From positions 1 to 64,000 of the forward strand of contig NZ_BCSS01000017.1 in the NCBI RefSeq assembly GCF_001570985.1: a stretch of DNA of 64,000 nucleotides. Direction: 5' to 3'. Positions 54,628-63,740 of this stretch are shown here, in pieces. The DNA is from Janibacter limosus NBRC 16128. Lineage in GTDB: Bacteria > Actinomycetota > Actinomycetes > Actinomycetales > Dermatophilaceae. Position 1 is the stretch's first letter. Each line of letters opens with the position of its first letter. The notes below the pieces were generated by a model. The model was given only the letters and a program-made list of their open reading frames with translations, did not search any database and had not been told where the DNA came from. Both the position numbers and the translations under genes were made by a program.

Positions 54628-54665
54628 GAAGGGGGCCGCACCCGTGATCGGGTGCGGCCCCCTTC
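54628..54665. terminator. Perfect 17-bp bidirectional terminator hairpin
   Basis: Bases 54628-54644 pair perfectly with 54649-54665; loop TGAT. It lies between the convergent TetR and tsf genes. The stem starts GAAGGGGGC, as in the hairpin at 40651. It isolates the inserted alkane module from the ribosomal operon. Confidence 0.88.
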
Positions 54666-54678
54666 TGGGGTGCGTCGG

Positions 54679-55509
54679 TCAGGAACCGACGCGGAAGCGG
54701 GCGAACTGGGTGGCGTTCGCACCGGCCTCCTCGAGGACCTTGGCCACGGACTTCTTCGAGTCCTTGGCGAAGGGCTGGTCGAGCAGGACGTTCTCCTTGA
54801 AGAAGCCGTGCACGCGACCCTCGACGATCTTGGGCAGGGCAGCCTCCGGCTTGCCCTCCTCCTTGGCCGTCTCCTCGGCGATGCGACGCTCGTTGGCGAC
54901 GACATCAGCGTCGAGCTCGTCCCGGGTGAGGACATTGGGGCTGAACGCAGCGATGTGCATCGCGACGTCACGAGCCACCTGGGTGTCCCCACCGTCGGTG
55001 CCCAGGAGGACTCCGATCTGGGCGGGCAGGTCCGGGCTGGTCTTGTGCAGGTACGCCGAGACCACGGGGGCCTCGACGCGAGCAACCCGCTTGACCTCGA
55101 TCTTCTCGCCGATGGTGGCGTTGGCCTCGTCAAGGAGCTCCTTGACGGTGGCGTCACCGGCGGGGGCAGCCAGGAGGCTGTCCGCGTCGGTGGCCTTGGC
55201 CGCGATGGCCGCGGCGAGGACCTCGTCGGCGAGTGCGCCGAACTTCTCGCCCTTGGCGACGAAGTCGGTCTCGCAGAGGACCTCGACCAGGGTGCCCACG
55301 CCGTCGCCGGCCTGAGCGACGACCAAGCCGTTGGAGGCCGTGCGGCCCTCACGCTTGGTGACGCCCTTGAGGCCCTTGATGCGCAGCAACTCCTGAGCCT
55401 TCGACTTGTCGCCGTCGGTCTCGTCGAGCGCCTTCTTCACGTCGAGCATGCCGGCGCCGGTGCGCTCGCGCAGCTCCTTGATGTCAGCGGCGGTGTAGTT
55501 CTTCGCCAT
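54679..55509 (-). CDS. tsf: Elongation factor Ts
   Basis: 276 residues, the usual actinobacterial length. Guanine nucleotide exchange factor for EF-Tu. N-terminal YTAADIKELRERTGAGMLDVKKALDETDGD is the family signature; EVLCETDFVAKGEKF (with the TDFV motif that contacts EF-Tu) and HIAAFSP follow. Directly downstream of rpsB, separated by 51 bases. Confidence 0.97.
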   Translation of the reverse strand: MAKNYTAADIKELRERTGAGMLDVKKALDETDGDKSKAQELLRIKGLKGVTKREGRTASNGLVVAQAGDGVGTLVEVLCETDFVAKGEKFGALADEVLAAAIAAKATDADSLLAAPAGDATVKELLDEANATIGEKIEVKRVARVEAPVVSAYLHKTSPDLPAQIGVLLGTDGGDTQVARDVAMHIAAFSPNVLTRDELDADVVANERRIAEETAKEEGKPEAALPKIVEGRVHGFFKENVLLDQPFAKDSKKSVAKVLEEAGANATQFARFRVGS

Positions 55510-55560
55510 GTGTGTCCCGTTCTCCTTCGTGAGGTGTGACGGTGGTCAGTGAGGGTGTGC

Positions 55561-56484
55561 TCAGGCCTCGGGCGTGGCCTCGGCGGCCGGAGCCTCCGGG
55601 GTGGCCTCGGCAGCAGGAGCCTCAGTAGTCGCAGCCTCGGCCGGAGCCTCGGTCGCAGGAGCCTCAGTCGCCGCAGCCTCGGTCGCGGGAGCCTCGGTCG
55701 CGGCGGCGGGGGCGTCGCCCTCACCAGCGAGGAGCTCGCGCTCCCACTCGGCCATCGGCTCGGCCTCGGCGGACGCAGCGTTGGCGTTGCCGCCACCGCG
55801 GGTCATGAGACCGTCGGCGACCGCGTCGGCGACGACGCGGGTCAGCAGCGTGACGGAGCGGATCGCGTCGTCGTTGCCGGGGATCTTGTAGTCGACCTCG
55901 TCGGGGTCGCAGTTGGTGTCGAGGATCGCGATGACGGGCAGCCCCAGCTTGCGGGCCTCGTCCACCGCGAGGTGCTCCTTCTTGGTGTCGACGATCCACA
56001 CGGCGGAGGGAACCTTCGCCATGTTGCGGATGCCACCGAGGGTCTTGGTGAGCTTGTCCTTCTCACGGCGAAGGATGAGGAGCTCCTTCTTGGTGTAGCC
56101 GGACCCGGCGACGGTGTCGAAGTCCAGCTCCTCGAGCTCCTTCAGGCGCGTGAGGCGCTTGGAGATCGTCTGGAAGTTGGTGAGCATGCCACCGAGCCAG
56201 CGGTGGTTGACGTAGGGCATCCCGACGCGCGTCGCCTGCTCGGCGATGGGCTCCTGGGCCTGCTTCTTGGTGCCGACGAACAGGATCGAGCCGCCGTGGG
56301 CGACCGTCTGCTTGACGAACTCGTAGGCGTCGTTGATGTAGGTCAGCGACTGCTGCAGGTCGATGATGTAGATGCCATTGCGCTCGGTCATGATGAAGCG
56401 CTTCATCTTGGGGTTCCAGCGTCGGGTCTGGTGCCCGAAGTGGACGCCGCTCTCAAGGAGCTGGCGCATGGTGACGACGGCCAT
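55561..56484 (-). CDS. rpsB: 30S ribosomal protein S2 with Ala/Thr/Glu/Pro-rich tail
   Basis: 307 residues from the ATG at 56484, preceded by AGAGGA. S2 core: [52 protein letters not shown] and [22 protein letters not shown]. After residue 255 it has about 50 residues of ATEAP/PAEA repeats, encoded by a short-period DNA repeat. Such tails are common in actinobacterial S2 but vary in length between strains. Heads the rpsB-tsf operon. Confidence 0.96.
   Translation of the reverse strand: MAVVTMRQLLESGVHFGHQTRRWNPKMKRFIMTERNGIYIIDLQQSLTYINDAYEFVKQTVAHGGSILFVGTKKQAQEPIAEQATRVGMPYVNHRWLGGMLTNFQTISKRLTRLKELEELDFDTVAGSGYTKKELLILRREKDKLTKTLGGIRNMAKVPSAVWIVDTKKEHLAVDEARKLGLPVIAILDTNCDPDEVDYKIPGNDDAIRSVTLLTRVVADAVADGLMTRGGGNANAASAEAEPMAEWERELLAGEGDAPAAATEAPATEAAATEAPATEAPAEAATTEAPAAEATPEAPAAEATPEA
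55564..55710 (-). repeat. Short-period repeat encoding the S2 tail
   Basis: GCCTCGGTCGC/GGAGCCTC-like units (12-15 bases) recur about ten times, giving [15 protein letters not shown]-type protein repeats. All units keep the reading frame. Slippage here would lengthen or shorten the S2 tail without breaking it. Confidence 0.7.
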
Positions 56485-56705
56485 GCCGAAGTCCTCTCGT
56501 CGAAGGGTTGTCAGTTGTCTCCTGGTGCTCCGGCCCACCCCGCCCGGCCGAGGCCGGGACTGCCGTGGTGTGCCCCGGATTCAGAGAGATCTCGTCATCC
56601 GGTGAGGAGCACGCGAATTCACCCAGACAGACTGGGTGTGCCCTCCATCCTACGGCGGGGGTGACGAAGGGAGAAATCCCGGTGGGCTGCTCGTAGGGTC
56701 AGGAC
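56485..56705 (-). promoter_or_regulatory. rpsB leader and divergent gap
   Basis: 221 bases without a gene. On the minus strand a CACCCAG/CTGGGTG hairpin (around 56618-56640) and a C/G-rich GGCC stem (around 56548-56565) lie in the probable 5' leader of rpsB. TAGGAT near 56653 is a possible -10 box. Ribosomal S2 often represses its own mRNA, so a regulatory leader is plausible but unproven. Confidence 0.4.
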
Positions 56706-57863
56706 ATGAGCGACCCACTCGTGACCCGTATGCAGCCGTACGCCGAGACGATCTTCGCCACGATGTCGGCGTTGGCGCTGGAGCACGACGCGGTCAACCT
56801 CGGCCAAGGCTTCCCCGACACCGACGGTCCGGCCGAGGTCCTCGACGCCGCCCGCGCGGCCATCTCGGCGGGCCACAACCAGTACCCGCCGTCGATCGGC
56901 ATCCCGGCCCTGCGCGAGGCGATCGCCGAGCACCAGGCGCACCATCACTCCCTTCGTCCTGACCCTGCGGACGAGGTGCTCGTGACCACGGGGGCCACCG
57001 AGGCGATCGCTGCCTCGATCCTCGGACTCGTCTCCCCCGGCGACGAGGTCGTCGTCATCGAGCCCTCGTACGACAGCTACTCGGCCGTCATCGCCCTCGC
57101 CGGTGGGGTCAAGCGCACCGTGCCCTTGCGCTGGCCGGACCTGTCCCTCGACGCCGACGAGCTGGCCGCCGCCTTCACGGAGCGGACCCGCGTCGTCATC
57201 GTCAACAGTCCACACAACCCGACGGGCAAGGTCTTCTCCCCCAGTGAGCTCGAGGTCATCGCGGACCTGGCGCGTCGTCATGACGCGTGGGTGATCAGCG
57301 ACGAGGTCTACGAGCACCTGACCTTCGGGGTGGCGCACACACCGATGGCGACCCTGCCGGGGATGTGGGAGCGCACGCTGACGATCGGGTCGGCGGGCAA
57401 GTTCTTCTCCGTCACGGGGTGGAAGGTCGGTTGGCTCAGCGGGCCGGCCGAGCTCGTGCAGGCCGCCCAGGTGGTGCGCCAGTACCTCACCTTCACCACC
57501 GCCTCACCCCTGCAGCATGGCGTCGCCCACGCGTTGAGGATGGGCCCCGAGCCTCTCGATGACCTGCGGGACTCGCTGCGCGCCCGGCACGACCTCCTCG
57601 TCGAGGGCCTGGGTGCGGCGGGTCTGGCCGTGCGCCCCTCGCAGGGCACCTACTTCGTCGTGGCGGACGCCGCGCCGCTCGGCGTCACCGATGCGCTGGA
57701 GTGGTGCCTCGCGCTGCCGCAGGCCGCCGGGGTCGCTGCCGTCCCGGTCTCCGTGTTCTGCGACGACCCGGGTGACACGGCCACGCTCGTGCGCTTCGCC
57801 TTCTGCAAGCGGGACGAGGTCCTCGAGGAGGGCTGCCGCCGGCTGGCCGCCTTCACCGGCTGA
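56706..57863 (+). CDS. Class I/II PLP-dependent aminotransferase
   Basis: 385 residues. Fold-type I: VNLGQGFPDTDGPAEVLDAA, QYPPSIGIPALREAIAEHQ, VTTGATEAIAASILGLV, NSPHNPTGKVFS, VISDEVYEHLTF, the Schiff-base lysine in GSAGKFFSVTGWKVGW and VRFAFCKRDEVL. The subgroup includes N-succinyldiaminopimelate aminotransferase (DapC), methionine and kynurenine aminotransferases; GQGFPD and SAGKxFSxTGWKVGW fit all three. Donor not decided. Divergent from rpsB. Confidence 0.9.
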   Translation: MSDPLVTRMQPYAETIFATMSALALEHDAVNLGQGFPDTDGPAEVLDAARAAISAGHNQYPPSIGIPALREAIAEHQAHHHSLRPDPADEVLVTTGATEAIAASILGLVSPGDEVVVIEPSYDSYSAVIALAGGVKRTVPLRWPDLSLDADELAAAFTERTRVVIVNSPHNPTGKVFSPSELEVIADLARRHDAWVISDEVYEHLTFGVAHTPMATLPGMWERTLTIGSAGKFFSVTGWKVGWLSGPAELVQAAQVVRQYLTFTTASPLQHGVAHALRMGPEPLDDLRDSLRARHDLLVEGLGAAGLAVRPSQGTYFVVADAAPLGVTDALEWCLALPQAAGVAAVPVSVFCDDPGDTATLVRFAFCKRDEVLEEGCRRLAAFTG

Positions 57864-57948
57864 CCCACAGCCCCGACACGGCGACTCGCTCCGTCCACAG
57901 CCCGGCGCTGGGCCTCTCCGGCTGCTGACGAAGGGGGACGCTGGCGAC

Positions 57949-58437
57949 ATGAGCGCCTCGCCCCTCCTCGCCCTCCTCATGGCCGGGTCCCTGATCGGCC
58001 CGCCACCCCCGCCGTCGGGTGCTACTTGGTCCTGGCCCGTCGGTGACGGCGGCCGCCCGCCTGTCGTGGCGCCCTTCGACGCACCCGAGGAGCGGTGGGG
58101 CCCCGGACACCGGGGCATCGACCTGGCGGCCACGCCGGACTCACGGGTCGCCGCCGTCGACGACGGGGTCGTCACACATCGGGGGCGCATCGCCGGCCGG
58201 GGAACCATCACGGTCACGCACGCGAGCGGGGTCCGCAGCACCTACGAGCCCGTGGACTCGACGGCCCGCATCGGTGACCGCGTCGAGAGGGGCGAGACCA
58301 TCGGCCGGATCGGCGACGAGGCCGGCCACTGCATCCCTGCGACCTGCCTCCACCTCGGCGCCAGACGAGGGGCGACGTACCTGGATCCCTTGGCCTTCTT
58401 CGGTGCCCAGCGGGTGATCCTGCTGCCGGTGCCGTGA
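57949..58437 (+). CDS. M23-like peptidase domain protein
   Basis: 162 residues from the ATG at 57949. Short hydrophobic N-terminus (LLALLMAGSLIG) followed by PPPPPS, a minimal signal peptide. LytM-like fold: WGPGHRGIDLAATPDSRVAAVDDGVVTHRG holds the first zinc ligands (HxxxD); VTHASGVRSTYEPV follows. The last motif, normally HxH in GxHLHFE, reads CLHLGAR, so one histidine is Cys. Two Cys (CIPATC) may form a disulfide. Either a divergent peptidase or a non-catalytic cell-wall activator. Confidence 0.8.
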   Translation: MSASPLLALLMAGSLIGPPPPPSGATWSWPVGDGGRPPVVAPFDAPEERWGPGHRGIDLAATPDSRVAAVDDGVVTHRGRIAGRGTITVTHASGVRSTYEPVDSTARIGDRVERGETIGRIGDEAGHCIPATCLHLGARRGATYLDPLAFFGAQRVILLPVP

Positions 58438-58444
58438 GGCCTCG

Positions 58445-59389
58445 TCAGGCGCGGGGGTGCGCCTGCTCGTAGCTGCGGCGCAGTCGGTCGAGCGAGACGT
58501 GGGTGTAGATCTGGGTCGTGGCCAGGGATGAGTGACCGAGCAGCTCCTGGACCATGCGCAGGTCGGCCCCGCCCTCGAGCAGGTGGGTGGCCGCCGAGTG
58601 GCGCAGCCCGTGCGGCCCGACGTCCGGAGCGTCCGGGACATGGGCGAGGAGAGCGTGGACGACCTCGCGCACCTGGCGGGGGTCGACCCGGCGGCCGCGG
58701 CGACCGAGAAGGAGCGCCGGCCCGGAGGAGTCCGTGACCACGCGCGGTCGTCCGCGCTCGAGCCACTCCCCCAGGGCCTCGTCCGCCGGAGCCCCGTAGG
58801 GGACGACGCGCTCCTTGCGCCCCTTGCCGAAGACGCGCACCACCCGTCGTCCTCGGTCGACGTCGTCGATGTCGAGGCCGGTGAGCTCGCTCACCCGGAT
58901 GCCGGTTGCGTACAGCAGCTCGAGCACGGCCCGGTTGCGCAGGTGGATCGGGTCGTCGTCGTCAGCGGCCACGGCAGCGACGTCGAGGACTGCGGTGGCA
59001 CTCTCCCGGCTGAGGACCTCGGGCAGGGTCCGCTGCCGCTTGGGCGAGGCCAGACGGAGCGCGGGGTCCGTCTCGATGCGACCGGTGCGGCGCGCCCACG
59101 CACAAAAGGTGCGGATCGCAGCGGACCGCCTCGAGAGCGTGGAGCGGGCAGCCCCTGCCGAGGCGAGGCTCCCGAGCCAGGCCCGCAGCTGGTGCAGGGT
59201 GATGTCGGCGAGCGCGTCGCTGCCGTCGCCCGCGCACCAGACGAGGCAGGCGCGGACGTCGCCGGCATATGCCCTGATGGTGTGCTCGGAGCGATCGCGC
59301 TCCCGCTCCAGGTAGGTCACGAAGGCATCGAGGCAGTCCTGCACCCAGTCGGGGGTGGGGACCGTCTCGGTCGACTGCGTGACACTCAC
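58445..59389 (-). CDS. xerC: Tyrosine recombinase XerC
   Basis: 314 residues. SAM-like N-terminal core-binding domain ([30 protein letters not shown]) and a catalytic domain with all residues: Arg in [18 protein letters not shown], Lys in [11 protein letters not shown], HxxR in [14 protein letters not shown] (H of HGLRH), His in LLGHSS and the nucleophile Tyr in TTQIYTHVS. Resolves chromosome dimers with XerD at dif. Position between dprA and rpsB is conserved, so it is not a phage integrase. Confidence 0.93.
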   Translation of the reverse strand: MSVTQSTETVPTPDWVQDCLDAFVTYLERERDRSEHTIRAYAGDVRACLVWCAGDGSDALADITLHQLRAWLGSLASAGAARSTLSRRSAAIRTFCAWARRTGRIETDPALRLASPKRQRTLPEVLSRESATAVLDVAAVAADDDDPIHLRNRAVLELLYATGIRVSELTGLDIDDVDRGRRVVRVFGKGRKERVVPYGAPADEALGEWLERGRPRVVTDSSGPALLLGRRGRRVDPRQVREVVHALLAHVPDAPDVGPHGLRHSAATHLLEGGADLRMVQELLGHSSLATTQIYTHVSLDRLRRSYEQAHPRA

Positions 59390-59435
59390 TCGACCACCGT
59401 GCCACGGGCAGCGTCAGCACCGGTGGAGCGACTCG

Positions 59436-60623
59436 TCACGACGGTCCACGTCCCCGCCGCCAGCCACCGCCGTCGTCCTGCTCCGCCCACCCCTCCACGG
59501 ACATCACCGACAGCTCGGCGAGCACGTCCTCCACGGGGAGCACGAGCTCGTGGGCCACCGCTCCCACAGACCGGACGGACCGACTGCGCAGCACATCGTG
59601 CACGCGCCTCTGGACGGTCGTCATGGCATCCAGCACGCGCGCGGGACCCAGTTGCTCGACGGGCTGGTCGACCGCGTCCCCGACCCGTGCCGCGAGGGCG
59701 ATCGCATCCGCAGAGTCGGTCACCAGCGAGGCACGTCCCTTCTGGATCCACTCGTGGCAGCCGGCGGAGGACATCTGGGTGACGGGTCCGGGCACGGCAC
59801 CGATCGGTCGGCCAAGGAACTCGGCCCAGCCGGCGGTGTTGAGCGACCCGGACCGCAGACCGGCCTCGACGACGACGGTGGCCGCGGCCACTGCCGCGAT
59901 GATCCGGTTGCGTGCGAGGAAGCGGTGCCGCATCGCGACCGTGCCGGTCGCCAGCTCGGTGATGACAACCCCGCGCTCGGCGACGGCATCGACGAGGCGT
60001 CGGTTGCCCTCCGGGTAGGCCCGGTCCGGGCCACACGGCAGGACAGCGACAACCGGGCCCTCGACCGCCAGCGCACCCTGGTGGGCCGCGGCATCGATGC
60101 CGTAGGCGGCCCCGGAGACGACGGTCCAGCCGCGAGTGGCCAGCCCGGCGCCGAGCTCGCGGGAGATCGCCTCCCCGTATCCCGTGCTCGCCCGCGAACC
60201 CACGACCGCAACGGCCCGCTGGACCAGGTCGGCCAGACACCCCTGGCCCCGCACATGGAGCAGGTGTGGCTCGATGTCCTGCTGGGACAGGGCCAGCGGC
60301 CAGTCGGCATCGCCCGGGATGACCACTCGTGCCCCCGTGCGAGCCACTCGGTCCAGCTCGGCCTCGACGTCGACGGATGCCACGTGTGCCCGGGCACTCG
60401 CGCACTTCGGCAGGTCACCGTCGACCAAGCGGTGCCAGGCCTGGACATGACCGATGCGCAGCACCTCGGTGAGGAGGTGCAGCCGGACATCACTGGCGCG
60501 CTCACGACGATTTTCGAGGACACGCGACCAGGCCACCCGAGCCCGGCGCTCATCCGTGCCGACCTGGGCATGGGCTCGTGACACCTCCGTCGGGGTCGGC
60601 TGCGATCCGCCTCGGCTGCTCAT
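59436..60623 (-). CDS. dprA: DNA-processing protein DprA
   Basis: 395 residues from the ATG at 60623, with AAGGAG upstream and overlapping the comM stop. Loads RecA on incoming single-stranded DNA. Rossmann-like DprA domain: VAVVGSRASTGYGEAISRELGAGLATRGWTVVSGAAYGIDAAAHQGAL, VAVLPCGPDRAYPEGNRRL, FLARNRIIAAVAAATVVVEAGLRSGSLNTAGWA and GAVPGPVTQMSSAGCHEWI. A C-terminal winged-helix ([43 protein letters not shown]) is present. Confidence 0.94.
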   Translation of the reverse strand: MSSRGGSQPTPTEVSRAHAQVGTDERRARVAWSRVLENRRERASDVRLHLLTEVLRIGHVQAWHRLVDGDLPKCASARAHVASVDVEAELDRVARTGARVVIPGDADWPLALSQQDIEPHLLHVRGQGCLADLVQRAVAVVGSRASTGYGEAISRELGAGLATRGWTVVSGAAYGIDAAAHQGALAVEGPVVAVLPCGPDRAYPEGNRRLVDAVAERGVVITELATGTVAMRHRFLARNRIIAAVAAATVVVEAGLRSGSLNTAGWAEFLGRPIGAVPGPVTQMSSAGCHEWIQKGRASLVTDSADAIALAARVGDAVDQPVEQLGPARVLDAMTTVQRRVHDVLRSRSVRSVGAVAHELVLPVEDVLAELSVMSVEGWAEQDDGGGWRRGRGPS

Positions 60624-62170
60624 GCCGCCACCGCTCCTTGGGTGCGGTACATCAGGGCCAGCCCCACATCGGTGGCGCTCGGCGTGGGCCGGCCGTTGAG
60701 GTCGGCGCTCGTCCACGCGAGCCGCAACACCCGGTCGTATCCCCGCAGGGTGACCTGCCCGAGGTCAAGCGCACGGTCCAGGCCCGAGGTCGTGACCGAC
60801 GGGAGCCGCCATGGTGCGCGACGCAGAACCGGGCCCGGGACCTGGCTGTTGAGCTGCCAGCCGTGCGCCTCCCATCGGCGGCGCTGAGCGGCGCGGGCGA
60901 GCAGCACCCTCTCGGCCACCGCTGCGCTCGAGTCCGACGGGGCCTCGTGGAGCTCGGCCAGGCTGACCTTGGGCACCTGCACCTGGATGTCGACGCGATC
61001 GAGCAGCGGCCCACTCAGGCGAGCCGCGTACGCACGCCGCTCGGTCGGCCGACAGCGGCAGAGCAGACCCTTGCCATGGCCCTCGCCGCACGGGCACGGG
61101 TTGGCCGCCAGCACCAGTTGCACCCTCGCCGGGTAGGCCACCTGCTCACGAGCACGGGCGATCACGACCTGGCCGGACTCCAGCGGCTGGCGCAGGGCCT
61201 GCAGCACCGCGCCGCCGAACTCGGCGGCCTCGTCCAGGAAGAGCACTCCGTGGTGGGCCTGGGAGACCGCGCCGGGCAGCACCACACCCGTCCCGCCACC
61301 CACGAGCGCGGCAACGCTCGCCGAATGGTGTGGAGCGACGAAGGGAGGCTGCAGATCGATGCCCGATGTGGGCATCGCGCCGACGAGTGAGCGCACTGCG
61401 AGGGTCTCGAGCGCCTGCTCCCGGGTCAGCGGCGGCAGGATCGTCACGAGCCTCTCGGCAAGCATGGTCTTGCCCGACCCCGGGGGTCCGTTGAGCAGCA
61501 CGTGGTGACCGCCGGCAGCCGCCAGCATGAGCGCCGCCAGCGCCTCGTGCTGCCCGGACACGTCAGCGAGGTCTAGCCGCCGTCCGCCGTCCTCACAGGC
61601 GGAAGGATCGTGCGGTCTGGCGGCCGCCTCCGGGTATCTGCCGCCACGCGCGATCCGGCTGTACCCACGCACCAGCTCCTCCAGCGTCCGAGCGGTGCAG
61701 ACACGCACTCCCTCGACCAGCTGGGCCTCCGTCACGTCGTCCGGCGCCACGACCACCTGCTCGCACCCCGCCCGCTGCGCCGCGAGCACGGCCGGCAGCA
61801 CGCCGGCCACATGACGCAGCCTGCCGTCGAGGCCCAGCTCGGCCACGTGCGCGACGGGGCGCACCGCATCGACAGGCAGCTCGCCACAGGCGGCGAGTGC
61901 TGCCACCGCGATGCCGAGGTCGAAGCCGGTGCCGTGCTTGGGGATCGCGGCAGGTGACAGGTTGAACGTCAGCTGACGCGAGTTGAGGGAGATCCCCGCC
62001 GAGATGGTGGCCGCGCGCACCCGCTGTGGGGCCTGGCGCAGGGCCGTGTCGGGCAGCCCGCTGATCTCGAAGCAGGGCAGTCCCTGGCCCACGTGGCACT
62101 CGATGTCGACGAGGTGCCCGGAGATGCCACGCAGGGCGACACCACGGGTCACGCCCACACTCATCGTCAC
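60620..62170 (-). CDS. comM: ComM/YifB-family Mg-chelatase-like ATPase
   Basis: 516 residues. N-terminal LonC-like domain (GISGHLVDIECHVGQGLPCFEISGLPDTALRQAPQRVRAATISAG), then an AAA+ domain: Walker A LLNGPPGSGKTMLAERL, Walker B LFLDEAAEF, and a zinc-like motif ANPCPCGEGHGKGLLCRC. ComM helicases help integrate DNA during transformation by branch migration. Start GTG 62170 overlaps the yraN stop; ATG 62164 is the alternative. Distinct from the chelatase at the left end, which has a VWA domain. Confidence 0.94.
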   Translation of the reverse strand: MTMSVGVTRGVALRGISGHLVDIECHVGQGLPCFEISGLPDTALRQAPQRVRAATISAGISLNSRQLTFNLSPAAIPKHGTGFDLGIAVAALAACGELPVDAVRPVAHVAELGLDGRLRHVAGVLPAVLAAQRAGCEQVVVAPDDVTEAQLVEGVRVCTARTLEELVRGYSRIARGGRYPEAAARPHDPSACEDGGRRLDLADVSGQHEALAALMLAAAGGHHVLLNGPPGSGKTMLAERLVTILPPLTREQALETLAVRSLVGAMPTSGIDLQPPFVAPHHSASVAALVGGGTGVVLPGAVSQAHHGVLFLDEAAEFGGAVLQALRQPLESGQVVIARAREQVAYPARVQLVLAANPCPCGEGHGKGLLCRCRPTERRAYAARLSGPLLDRVDIQVQVPKVSLAELHEAPSDSSAAVAERVLLARAAQRRRWEAHGWQLNSQVPGPVLRRAPWRLPSVTTSGLDRALDLGQVTLRGYDRVLRLAWTSADLNGRPTPSATDVGLALMYRTQGAVAA

Positions 62171-62544
62171 GCCCCCACGACGTGCTGGACGGCGTAGTTG
62201 CCGTCAGGGTCGCGGTGCAGAGCGACGATGTCGATGCGCACCCCGCGGGCGGACACCTCGTGCACCGCGAGCCACCGCCCGGCGAGGCGTCGCAGACGGC
62301 CCAGCTTTGCCCGGGTGATGGCCTCGATGGGCTCACCGAAGGCGCGGCTGCGTCGGGTCTTGACCTCGCACACGACGATCGTGTCGCCATCGCGCAGGAC
62401 CAGGTCGATCTCCCCTGCGCTGCACCGCCAGTTGCGATCCAGCACCTGCATGCCGGCTCTCGTCAGATGGCCCTCGGCAAAGGCCTCTCCATCGGCTCCC
62501 ACGCTGGCCCGTGTGGGCTGCGTGTCGGTCCTCGTGCGGGTCAT
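62167..62544 (-). CDS. yraN: YraN-family (UPF0102) endonuclease-like protein
   Basis: 125 residues from the ATG at 62544 with GGAGGTGG upstream. Restriction-endonuclease-like fold: GADGEAFAEGHLTRAGMQVLDRNWRCSAGEIDLVLRDGDTIVVCEVKTRRS gives the E...GEID...EVK core of the PD-(D/E)XK superfamily. Role unknown; conserved next to comM and dprA, which suggests DNA uptake or repair. Its stop overlaps the comM start. Confidence 0.92.
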   Translation of the reverse strand: MTRTRTDTQPTRASVGADGEAFAEGHLTRAGMQVLDRNWRCSAGEIDLVLRDGDTIVVCEVKTRRSRAFGEPIEAITRAKLGRLRRLAGRWLAVHEVSARGVRIDIVALHRDPDGNYAVQHVVGA

Positions 62545-62624
62545 CGGCGACCACCTCCGAGACCCAGTCAAGGGCTGCAGCACGGCGGTCGCGAGGCTCC
62601 TCGACGGGCTGGGGATGACGTCAC

Positions 62625-62639
62625 GGCCCACGATGGGCC
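62625..62639 (-). terminator. Small hairpin after the DUF2469 gene
   Basis: GGCCCA and TGGGCC, six base pairs with a CGA loop, ten bases past the DUF2469 stop. Weak; it may partly separate the lepB-rnhB-DUF2469 unit from yraN-comM-dprA. Confidence 0.35.
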
Positions 62640-62649
62640 TGTGGACGGG

Positions 62650-62964
62650 CTAGAAGCCGCCCTCAGGCATCTCGAGCTCGGACTTGGCCAGCTCCTCGAC
62701 GTTGACGTCCTTGAAGGTGACGACCCGCACCTGCTTGGCGAACCGCGCCGGACGGTAGATGTCCCACACCCACGCGTCCTGCATCGTCACCTCGAAGTAG
62801 ACCTCGGCGCCCTCGCCACGCACCGAGACGTCCACGCTGTTGGCCAGGTAGAACCGTCGCTCGGTCTCGACGACGTGGCTGAAGAGGTGCACGACGTCCC
62901 GGTACTCGCGATAGAGCGCCAGCTCCATCTCGGTCTCGTACTTCTCCAGGTCCTCCGAGCTCAC
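62650..62964 (-). CDS. DUF2469 family protein
   Basis: 104 residues, almost invariant in actinobacteria: [73 protein letters not shown]. Ortholog of Rv2901c, always beside rnhB. Function is unknown. The ATG overlaps the rnhB stop (ATGA). Confidence 0.95.
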   Translation of the reverse strand: MSSEDLEKYETEMELALYREYRDVVHLFSHVVETERRFYLANSVDVSVRGEGAEVYFEVTMQDAWVWDIYRPARFAKQVRVVTFKDVNVEELAKSELEMPEGGF

Positions 62965-63740
62965 CGGGACCTCCCTTCGCTCACCGTGCCGGCGAGGAGA
63001 TCACGTCCCTCGCCCGGTCCTTCCTCATCATCTCCCACGACGACGTCGTCGGTGACGACCGGGGTCACCCCCGGCAAGGACCACGACCGACGGTGCTCGC
63101 CGCACGGACCGTGCACCCGCAGGGCATCCAGGTGGACACTCGCCGAGTACCCCTTGTTGTGCTCCCAGCCGTAGTGGGGGTGCACGTCCGCGAGCTCGAC
63201 CATCCGCTGGTCGCGCTCCACCTTGGCCAGGACGCTGGCGGCCGCGACCGTGCTGCACCGCATGTCGGCCTTGATCATCGTGCGCACCGGCGGCAGGGTG
63301 CGTCCGGATGCGCCGAGCTCGGCGAAGAGGCCGACCTCCTCGGGGTGGGTCAACCAGTCGTGGTTGCCGTCGAGCAGCACGAGATCAGGGACGACCTCGA
63401 GCTGGGCCAGCGCCCGCGTCCCCGCCAGGCGGAGAGCGGCGATGATCCCGATCTCGTCGATCTCACCCGGCAGCGCGTGGCCGACGGCGTGCGCCAGCGC
63501 CCAGCGCCGCAGTCGCGGGACCATCGCCTGGCGTGCCGACGGGGTGAGCAGCTTGGAGTCGCGGACCCCGGCTGGGGCCGTGCGACAGGTCTCGTCGATG
63601 ACGACCACTCCGACGCTCACCGGGCCGGCCAACGAGCCGCGCCCCACCTCGTCCATCCCGGCGAGCACCCGGTGCCCGGCCCGCTGGAGCTCACGCTCGA
63701 CGCGCAGGCTGGGTCGCGCAGGGCGTCGGATCCCGGTCAC
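62961..63740 (-). CDS. rnhB: Ribonuclease HII
   Basis: 259 residues. Removes RNA, including single ribonucleotides, from DNA. The GR(K)GxD-type active site is in [23 protein letters not shown]; further acidic residues are in LLDGNHDWL and [16 protein letters not shown]. Start GTG 63740 overlaps the lepB stop. The C-terminal tail of about 30 acidic residues ([15 protein letters not shown]) is longer than usual. Confidence 0.94.
   Translation of the reverse strand: MTGIRRPARPSLRVERELQRAGHRVLAGMDEVGRGSLAGPVSVGVVVIDETCRTAPAGVRDSKLLTPSARQAMVPRLRRWALAHAVGHALPGEIDEIGIIAALRLAGTRALAQLEVVPDLVLLDGNHDWLTHPEEVGLFAELGASGRTLPPVRTMIKADMRCSTVAAASVLAKVERDQRMVELADVHPHYGWEHNKGYSASVHLDALRVHGPCGEHRRSWSLPGVTPVVTDDVVVGDDEEGPGEGRDLLAGTVSEGRSR

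Noticed and set aside
55564-55710. Direct repeats considered as a CRISPR array or minisatellite outside genes
   Set aside because: Units are 12-15 bases, have no spacers and stay in frame with rpsB, encoding the S2 tail.
58445-59389. XerC considered as a phage or island integrase
   Set aside because: Its position beside dprA and comM is the standard chromosomal one, and there is no tRNA, att-like repeat or phage gene nearby.
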